From Isotricha intestinalis (taxonomy: Eukaryota; Ciliophora; Litostomatea; Vestibuliferida; Isotrichidae): a stretch of 15,187 bases of DNA. A program made the position numbers and the translations under genes. Within the stretch, counting starts at the first letter, position 1. Each line of letters starts with the position of its first letter. Below, piece by piece: positions 8,673 through 15,187 of this stretch. The stretch is from assembly GCA_023807065.1 (NCBI GenBank), contig JAJJLU010004301.1, positions 1 through 15,187 on the forward strand, written 5' to 3'. The notes beneath the pieces were generated by a model. It saw only the letters and a program-made list of their open reading frames with translations. It was not told the origin of the DNA and did no database searches.

Positions 8673-11600
8673 ATGAAAATAAATGAAAACCCAGAAGAAT
8701 TGCTTTATTATATAATTAGGAGAAAAGATGTTGATAAACAAATAAAATTTAGTGTTTGTTGGGATACTCCAAAGAGAGAAGAAATTATACCAGATTTTAA
8801 AGATTTAAGGAAAGAAAATAATGAAAATTATACTACTAGAATCTATTATTTCAAAAAGAATGACCAAAAAATACAGATTATATTAACTTTAGGACCTAAA
8901 TCTTTTAATCTAAATAATATAAATTTTGATCAAATTTTTCATTATAATGATTGGGAAAAAATGTTTTCAATCATTGAAATATCTTTATATGAAAAATTTA
9001 AATCTTATAAACAATTTGTTGAAATGTTATCATCTGCTTCTCCAAAGTTAAAAGACATTTTTTATGAAGATTGTATAAAATTATGTTCAAAAAATTTGAA
9101 TTTTCTTATATTCCTTGATACCCTTGAATATTATAAAAACAATGAAGAACAATCAAACAAACTGTTTGTTACATTATCAACATGCTCTCAATTCGATAAT
9201 TTTGATATTAAAATGTTACAAAATTCTGGGAAAAATTATATTGAATTAATTGAATATTTTACGCAAAATAAAAATTTAAATTTGCAAAACAACGAAGACA
9301 AAGGTAAAAAAAGGGCTTTAATAATTATTTATATGTGTTTATCATTTGAAGATAAATTTAAACAATATTATCATAATAATAAAAACAATAAAAAATCAAT
9401 AAATTATGAGTTAAATCAAATTCAATCAGTTGAGGAATTATATATTGAAAAAAAAATTAGGAAAAAAATAGAAACATCTAATAAAAAAGATAAAGTATAT
9501 GAACTTATAAAATGGTGTAAATATTTTTCAGATTATATTTTTTTATATTCTCATTTAATTAAGAATCCAAATAACTTTAATTTTGATTTTTCAAAAGAAT
9601 ATTATAAAATAACTGATGAAGATAACATAGAATTAATAATTAAAAGATATAAAGAAATAAAAAATAAAATTAATTCATTTTCAATAAATAAAAAGATTTG
9701 GCAAGAATATTGTTCAAAATTCCAATCCGAAAACAATTTAAATAATTTACTTCTATTAAAAGATGTAATTGATGATAAAGAAAATTTGATTAGTTCAATT
9801 AATGAGGTAATAAAAAATATAATTGGTAATTCAAATTTATCTAATCTTGAAATTTGTAAAATTATTCAAAAAAATTTAACTTCAAACCTTGATTGGATGA
9901 AAAGAAAAATAAATTTGAATTTATCAAATTATTTTGACTTAGAAGATTTATCCGATGAAGTTATTAAAGAATTTAAAAATTGTAAATTAAATGAATTATA
10001 TGAAGAACAGAATTATTTTTTAGAACAAATTTTTTTAATTATAAAATCAGACAGTTTAAAAATATTAGAAAATACTCTTAAATTATTTAATTTTGATTAC
10101 AATTTAAAAAAAAAAGAAGAAAAAAATAAATTTGAAGAAATAATTAAGACAATCATTGATAGTATTGGAAATATATTTAAAAATTATAAAGAATATGAAG
10201 AGAAATATTTATATAATATTATTAATTTTATGCTCTCTAAAGGAATAGGATCCAATCAAATAAAAGAGTTAATTTTAACAATCAAAACAAAATTACCTTT
10301 TAATCATGTTTTAGATATTTTAACTTCAATTTTAAATGAAAATATAATAAAATATAAAGATATAAATAATGATATAATAAATTACTTATTTGAAAATAGT
10401 CTTAACAAAAACAAAATTGATGTTTTATTAACTAAAATAAAAAATAAAACTTACTTAAAATATATTTTAACACAAAAAGATTTAAAAAGTGAAAAATTTT
10501 TAATCCCAATTCCTCAAAAAAGTGATTTTTTACAAGATGAAGATTGTAAATCACTTATAATATTAGGAAAATTTATAGAAGATGGTCAATTTGAAAATAC
10601 TGAATTTACAAATGATGGATATGGAAAAGAGACTCTAAAATTGTTGAAAGAAATGAAAAATAATTTTATTGATAAAAATTTTAGAATAGATGAATGTGAG
10701 AAAATTTATGAATTATATAAAAAAAATATCTTAGACTCAAGATTAAAATTAATTTTTTTTAGAGAGGAAGACAAACCAAAAATTAATGAAATAAAACCTG
10801 AACTGATAGAAACAATTGAAAAAGCATTAGACATTAAACAAAATATTTATAATAATTCAAACTATTTAAATTTTTTTTTTGTGAAAAATAAAAGAATAGA
10901 AGAATATCAAAACTTAAAAAAAACTATTTCAGAAAAAAATTTAAAAGATTTTGAACAACTAAAAGAAGAAGCACCTGATTATGATATATTAAAAAAAGTC
11001 GGTACGAAAATAATGGAATTTACAAAATCAAAAGTATTTATGTCTATCTTTAATTATTTAAAAAATAATTCTAAAGATGATCCAGATAAAAATTTACTTC
11101 ATACTATTCAAAAATATAATCAATTTTTTGAAATTATTAAAAATAAAGTAATTGAGAATGATGATGAAGAAATACTTAATATAGTTTCAAATTCTTTTAA
11201 TACATTTGATGAATTAAAAGAAAATATACAAGTTATATCAAATTTAGAAAACAATAATAGTGATTTACTTAATTTATTGTTGGAAGATAAAGCAAATAAT
11301 ACAATTGAAAAAATATTTTTCTTCCATAGAAAATCAGAATTTAATGATTTTATGAAAAGTTTTGAAAAATTTAATAACATTTTTCAAAATTCAAATAATT
11401 TTAAAGATGAATGTGAAAAATTAAGAAGTAAACTAAGAGAATCAAAATTACTTCCTAATTTTGATGCAATAAAAGAAATTATTATTAAATGGGATGAAGC
11501 TCTATTTTTGGAAAAACAAGATTATGAAAAAATTTTTAATCAATTACTTTCAAATGAAAAACTTTTAAAATTTATAAAAGAAAAAGATAATAATGATATC

Positions 11601-14600
11601 ATGAATCTTCAAGAATTAATAGATCCTTCACAAAGTCAAGTTGTAACTGTAAATGATATAAATGATTTAGAAGACTTAATTAATTTAAAGGATGGTTTAA
11701 AAAAGATTTCAAATCTTGATTCTTTTGTTCAAGAATATTCATCTCTTATTTCTCAATTATATCCAACAAAAAATGAAAAAGAAAAATTATTAAAAAAAAT
11801 TAAAAATGTATCAGATAAAACAAATGATTTAATTGAAATATTTAATAAAAAATTGAATAAAAATGTATTTGCAGAACAAAAATTTGATGCAATTTCACAA
11901 AATGGTATATTTAATATAGAATATGAACCAAATAAAGGATATAAATGTATTGTTATTACACAGATTCCAAATGATGAAGATAATGATGAAAAAGATAATA
12001 AAGAAGAAAATAAAATTGAAGAAAATAAAATAAAATATAAAATAGTTAAAGATAATTTTGAAGAAATTAAAAGATTTAAAGATTTACTTCTTTTAATTAA
12101 AAAAGAAGAATCTCAAAAAAAAACAGAGGTAAAGAAAAAAGTTATAGAAATAATTGAAGAAGTAGAAAAAATTATTAATAAATTAACAAATATTATAAAT
12201 AAAGGTTATGATGAAGATGTATATAATCATATTGAAATTAGTCTTGTCAGAAAAGATAATCCAGAGAAGTTAAAGGTTTCTCAATCTGTTGAAATACCCA
12301 GAGAGTTTATATTTGAAGAAAAATATGTTGTGAAATCAAAAAAATATAAAAAAGAAGGTGATAAAGTAAAAGAATTAAGTGATATATTAAGTCAAGAAGA
12401 AGAACTACAAGAAAAAAAAGAAAAAGAAATATATGTAAAATCCCCTTTTACAAGGTTAATATATGGTAGTCAATTTAATAAAATCTATAAATATGTAAAA
12501 TATTTTTTTGATAAAAATAATATTAATGTAGCTCAATCAATCATTTTTGATAATAATATAGAAAATAACGAAGAAAAAGAAAAAGAAATAAAAGAATATT
12601 ACAAAAAATGTGAAGAAGAAGTAATTTATTTAAATAAATTTATTACAAATAATACTGTTAAAAAAATTAACGATTATGAATATAAAGAAGAAAAAGATGT
12701 TAGTGGTATAATCGATGTGTATACAATAGTGAAAAATTATTTGAATAAATTACTTGGTATCGAAGAAAGTAATAAATTAAATAAAAAATATGATGAATTG
12801 TTTGAAAATGCTAAAATAAAAGCAGATTTTAATAAAAAAAAAAATGAAATAAAACCAGGTTTTTTTCCATACACTTCTAGTACTCCTGAAATTGATACAA
12901 TTAGAATTTTTAAATATTTAACTGGAAATTTACCAATAGCGCAAAATGTTTTAATTTGTAATGAAAACTCAACAAATGAGGAAATTCTTGCATTTTTATA
13001 TAGAGCATTTTATGATGAAGAATATAGATTATATGTAATAATTAATTCAGAAAAATTAAATGTTGAAAAAACAAATAAATTAATTTCACTGATAAAAGAA
13101 TTTAAAAATAATAAAACAAGAAGTATGAAAGCATTAGTAATATTTATAAATAAAAAAGACATATGTGATATTTCAGAACAAATTAGAGAATTAAATGATG
13201 ATAAAGAATTAAAAGATGGAAAAAATATAGATTTACAAAAAATGAGAACACAAAAAGATCTTATAGAAAATATAACAAATAATAATACAGAAATAATATA
13301 TTCATTTAAACCAGGAGTTGGTAAATCAAAATATATAAAGACTTATTATGAAAAAACACAAAAAAATTATGTATATTTTCCGGTAGGAGGAGATTTAAAT
13401 TTAGAAGATCTTTTATTTAGATTAAAGCAAGCAATTAAAAGAAGAGAAGTTGGATTACATATTGATATTTTAGAAACAGATTCTGAAGAAATTATTGAAA
13501 TTATTAATCATTTTCTTTTTTCTTTTCTTGTAATGAATTATTTTTCTGTAAATGGAGATATTTTATATATTAAAAATAATGAAATTGATATTAAAGTTGA
13601 AGTTCCAGCAAGTTTAGTTGATAATTTCATTAAATTTCCATTATTAAATTATTTTAAAAAGAAAGGAATTTATAAAGTTTCGATTGGAAAATTTAATATT
13701 TATTTAAAACAAGAAGTTTTGGAAGCTCATGAACAATGGATAAAAAAACGAGAGAAACAAATGAAGATAAAAAATATTAAATTAAAAAATCAACCTATAA
13801 AAACTAAATTTTCTGATATAATTGAAAATGAAAAAAAATTTAATGCTTTTGAAAAAAAAAAAGAATTATTGTTTATGGAAGATAATAACATATATTTACA
13901 AAAAAATGATTCAAAAAAAGATATTAAAATTGAGGGAAACTTTTATGAAATTAATCAAAATTTATTAAAAAATTTAGAAGAAGTAAAAACTGATATGTTA
14001 TTTAATTTTACTGATATTCCAAGAAATGTAGATTCAGATATTCAAATAATATGTAATTATTTATTTCTTTTAAAAACAGGCAAACTAAATGAAGAAAATA
14101 TATTTGTTTTTGATAATTTTAAAGAGACAAATTTAAATCTAGAAAATACAAAAGAAACGAGAGTAACTCCTGATTATATAAATTATTTAAAGAAAAAAGG
14201 AAATGAAAGCATTTACAAAAAAATATTACTGGAAACAAGTTTATTAAAGTCAATTCCTGAAAATGAATGTAGAAATTTACTTAATGAATATTTTTTAAAA
14301 GAAAAAAATAACCAAACAATAGAAAAATCTAAAAATAATAAAAAAACAAATGAAACTGAGATTACAACTAAAAAGACAGAAATAGAAAAAGAAAATGATA
14401 AAGGAGAATTAAAAAGTTTTTATCAAATAAGTTCTTTTATAAAGCTATTTTGTGACCAATTAAAAATATTTGGAAACAAAAAAATATTTTATACTTCCCA
14501 TTTTAAAAATTTAAAGGATTTACAAGAAAATACTAAATTTATTCCAATGATTCGTCCATTAATTATTAATTCTTTAAAAAATAGTTCAATTAAATGTTCC

Positions 14601-14657
14601 AAAAGTGCATTTGAATTAATTTTACAAAGGCAAAAAGAAGCTTTAGAAGATAATTGA
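8673..14657 (+). CDS. RNF213-like giant AAA+ protein, N-terminal part (arm, AAA1, AAA2); frame interrupted at 14655
   Basis: A continuous frame of 1994 residues from ATG to TGA. The vertebrate relative RNF213 (about 5200 residues) is a dynein-like AAA+ ring fused to an E3 ubiquitin ligase, active in antimicrobial ubiquitylation and lipid-droplet biology. Residues 1-110 look beta-rich. About 110-1290 is a long Lys/Glu/Asn-rich helical arm with an acidic, repeated insert (EENKI twice, 1111-1120). A degenerate AAA1 follows at about 1395-1530 (LPIAQNVLICNENSTNEEIL from 1420), lacking a P-loop. AAA2 has a Walker A-like PGVGKS (1547-1552) with the first glycine of the motif replaced by Phe1545, and a Walker B-like HIDILET (1596-1602). 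The tail (SFYQISSFIKLFCDQLKIFG) matches the RNF213 segment between AAA2 and AAA3. AAA3, AAA4 and the RING/E3 part are not in the window. The TGA is probably not the true end: coding sequence continues in the +1 frame. Family assignment rests on motif order recalled from RNF213, not on an alignment. Confidence 0.85.
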   Translation: MKINENPEELLYYIIRRKDVDKQIKFSVCWDTPKREEIIPDFKDLRKENNENYTTRIYYFKKNDQKIQIILTLGPKSFNLNNINFDQIFHYNDWEKMFSIIEISLYEKFKSYKQFVEMLSSASPKLKDIFYEDCIKLCSKNLNFLIFLDTLEYYKNNEEQSNKLFVTLSTCSQFDNFDIKMLQNSGKNYIELIEYFTQNKNLNLQNNEDKGKKRALIIIYMCLSFEDKFKQYYHNNKNNKKSINYELNQIQSVEELYIEKKIRKKIETSNKKDKVYELIKWCKYFSDYIFLYSHLIKNPNNFNFDFSKEYYKITDEDNIELIIKRYKEIKNKINSFSINKKIWQEYCSKFQSENNLNNLLLLKDVIDDKENLISSINEVIKNIIGNSNLSNLEICKIIQKNLTSNLDWMKRKINLNLSNYFDLEDLSDEVIKEFKNCKLNELYEEQNYFLEQIFLIIKSDSLKILENTLKLFNFDYNLKKKEEKNKFEEIIKTIIDSIGNIFKNYKEYEEKYLYNIINFMLSKGIGSNQIKELILTIKTKLPFNHVLDILTSILNENIIKYKDINNDIINYLFENSLNKNKIDVLLTKIKNKTYLKYILTQKDLKSEKFLIPIPQKSDFLQDEDCKSLIILGKFIEDGQFENTEFTNDGYGKETLKLLKEMKNNFIDKNFRIDECEKIYELYKKNILDSRLKLIFFREEDKPKINEIKPELIETIEKALDIKQNIYNNSNYLNFFFVKNKRIEEYQNLKKTISEKNLKDFEQLKEEAPDYDILKKVGTKIMEFTKSKVFMSIFNYLKNNSKDDPDKNLLHTIQKYNQFFEIIKNKVIENDDEEILNIVSNSFNTFDELKENIQVISNLENNNSDLLNLLLEDKANNTIEKIFFFHRKSEFNDFMKSFEKFNNIFQNSNNFKDECEKLRSKLRESKLLPNFDAIKEIIIKWDEALFLEKQDYEKIFNQLLSNEKLLKFIKEKDNNDIMNLQELIDPSQSQVVTVNDINDLEDLINLKDGLKKISNLDSFVQEYSSLISQLYPTKNEKEKLLKKIKNVSDKTNDLIEIFNKKLNKNVFAEQKFDAISQNGIFNIEYEPNKGYKCIVITQIPNDEDNDEKDNKEENKIEENKIKYKIVKDNFEEIKRFKDLLLLIKKEESQKKTEVKKKVIEIIEEVEKIINKLTNIINKGYDEDVYNHIEISLVRKDNPEKLKVSQSVEIPREFIFEEKYVVKSKKYKKEGDKVKELSDILSQEEELQEKKEKEIYVKSPFTRLIYGSQFNKIYKYVKYFFDKNNINVAQSIIFDNNIENNEEKEKEIKEYYKKCEEEVIYLNKFITNNTVKKINDYEYKEEKDVSGIIDVYTIVKNYLNKLLGIEESNKLNKKYDELFENAKIKADFNKKKNEIKPGFFPYTSSTPEIDTIRIFKYLTGNLPIAQNVLICNENSTNEEILAFLYRAFYDEEYRLYVIINSEKLNVEKTNKLISLIKEFKNNKTRSMKALVIFINKKDICDISEQIRELNDDKELKDGKNIDLQKMRTQKDLIENITNNNTEIIYSFKPGVGKSKYIKTYYEKTQKNYVYFPVGGDLNLEDLLFRLKQAIKRREVGLHIDILETDSEEIIEIINHFLFSFLVMNYFSVNGDILYIKNNEIDIKVEVPASLVDNFIKFPLLNYFKKKGIYKVSIGKFNIYLKQEVLEAHEQWIKKREKQMKIKNIKLKNQPIKTKFSDIIENEKKFNAFEKKKELLFMEDNNIYLQKNDSKKDIKIEGNFYEINQNLLKNLEEVKTDMLFNFTDIPRNVDSDIQIICNYLFLLKTGKLNEENIFVFDNFKETNLNLENTKETRVTPDYINYLKKKGNESIYKKILLETSLLKSIPENECRNLLNEYFLKEKNNQTIEKSKNNKKTNETEITTKKTEIEKENDKGELKSFYQISSFIKLFCDQLKIFGNKKIFYTSHFKNLKDLQENTKFIPMIRPLIINSLKNSSIKCSKSAFELILQRQKEALEDN

Positions 14658-14664
14658 AGATAAT
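14646..14664 (+). repeat. 10-bp imperfect tandem duplication at the frame break
   Basis: GAAGATAAT occurs at 14646-14654 and again at 14656-14664, separated by a single T, giving a repeat with period 10. A unit length not divisible by three shifts the frame, and the TGA stop (14655-14657) is created at the junction. Deleting one 10-base unit gives an uninterrupted reading through LEDNNYQKRKDK. Confidence 0.9.
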
Positions 14665-15187
14665 AATTATCAAAAAAGGAAAGATAAAGCAAATGAAACA
14701 TTATCAGAAATAACTTCTTTTGATGAAATTTTAGGAAATGATGATTTAATTCTTTTAAATGAAAGAGATGAAGGTGTCACTATTATTTCTAGTTTAGCAC
14801 AAGAAAAGAATTTGGAAGATAATAAAAATTTATATAAAGAAATTATTCCAGGTTTTGATGAGCCATTATCATATAAAGAGAGATATTCTCTTTTAAATTT
14901 TATAAATTCTTTAAATCCTTATTCCAATGAAAAAATTGAGAAAAAAAATAATGATTTAGTACAAGAAGATAAAGGGAGGAATAAATCTATAAAAAAAAAA
15001 AATAACAAAAATAATAATCTAATAAATAAAGTAAAAAGTGATGATATTAAAATTAAGAATTTTCAATCTTTGCAACAAAATGAATATATTAATGAAATAG
15101 TTAAAATAGTTTCTAATATTAGGGAAGATGAAGATGAAATGGAAGAAAGATATGCTGAAGATTTGAAAGAAGATTATGTATTTACAT
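14647..15187 (+). CDS. Continuation of the RNF213-like coding sequence in the +1 frame, open at the window end
   Basis: After the in-frame TAG at 14644-14646 this frame stays open for 180 codons to the last base. It has no suitable start of its own: the first in-frame ATG is near 15138. The protein has the same Lys/Glu/Asn/Ile composition as the upstream part. It contains the kind of sequence that follows AAA2 in RNF213 proteins: a charged helix (NYQKRKDKANETLSEITSFD), then the strand-like DDLILLNERDEGVTIISSLA, then a helical segment PLSYKERYSLLNFINSLNPY. It should lead into AAA3 outside the window. A 12-A run (14991-15002) within it does not break the frame. It is best read as the same gene as 8673-14657, separated by a one-base-equivalent frame error. 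A separate gene is unlikely because the two pieces join seamlessly when one repeat copy is removed. Confidence 0.85.

Noticed and set aside
14655..14657. TGA read as an amino acid (altered genetic code)
   Set aside because: A TAA follows two codons later in the same frame, so reassigning TGA alone does not restore the protein. No other in-frame TGA occurs in the long genes.
14605..14659. A 55-base GT-AG intron that would join the two RNF213-like frames
   Set aside because: It would remove SAFELILQRQKEALED, which looks like genuine protein sequence continuous with both sides. The 10-bp duplication explains the shift more simply, and no other intron is needed in the window.
1..15187. tRNA, rRNA, snRNA, CRISPR arrays or transposons
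   Set aside because: No spacer contains a GC-richer block, tRNA box B-like sequence, regularly spaced repeats, terminal repeats or transposase/reverse-transcriptase motifs.

Overview
This is a very AT-rich piece of eukaryotic nuclear DNA. Coding regions are rich in Asn, Lys and Ile, and the spacers are A/T tracts with almost no G or C. No bacterial layout is present: there are no operons or ribosome binding sites. The proteins are of eukaryotic families: a pepsin-fold ectoprotein, an MT-A70 adenine methyltransferase joined to ZZ zinc fingers, and an RNF213-type giant AAA+ protein. Four genes end in TAA, and none has in-frame TAA, TAG or TGA, so the code looks standard. No intron is needed in any of the genes. 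The composition and gene set would suit an anaerobic (rumen-type) chytrid fungus, a litostome ciliate that uses the standard code, or another AT-rich protist. The sequence alone does not decide between them.

Layout: 183-1163 (-) encodes a low-complexity Asn/Lys/Ser-rich protein of unknown function. It is divergent from 1817-3142 (+), a single-pass membrane protein with a pepsin (A1) fold in which both catalytic Asp-Thr-Gly motifs are destroyed. Convergent with that is 3361-5184 (-), a METTL3/MTA1-type DPPW methyltransferase carrying four C-terminal ZZ-type zinc-binding modules. Across a 1.3 kb spacer, 6466-7263 (+) encodes a 265-residue protein I do not recognise. After a 1.4 kb spacer, 8673 to the window end (+) holds the 5' part of an RNF213-like gene: long helical N-terminal arm, AAA1, AAA2 and the linker towards AAA3. 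The catalytic AAA3/AAA4 and E3 parts lie beyond the window.

The RNF213-like reading frame is broken at 14655-14657 (TGA). Clearly homologous-looking coding sequence continues in another frame to the last base. The break sits exactly on an imperfect 10-bp tandem duplication, and removing one copy restores a continuous frame. This could be an assembly or sequencing error, a real frameshift mutation, or (less likely) a +1 recoding site.

The genes do not form an obvious pathway; they look like ordinary independent eukaryotic loci. The most interesting items are the inactive aspartic-protease-fold receptor-like protein, the methyltransferase-plus-ZZ fusion (a possible chromatin-reading DNA or RNA m6A writer), and an RNF213-type protein in a microbial eukaryote.
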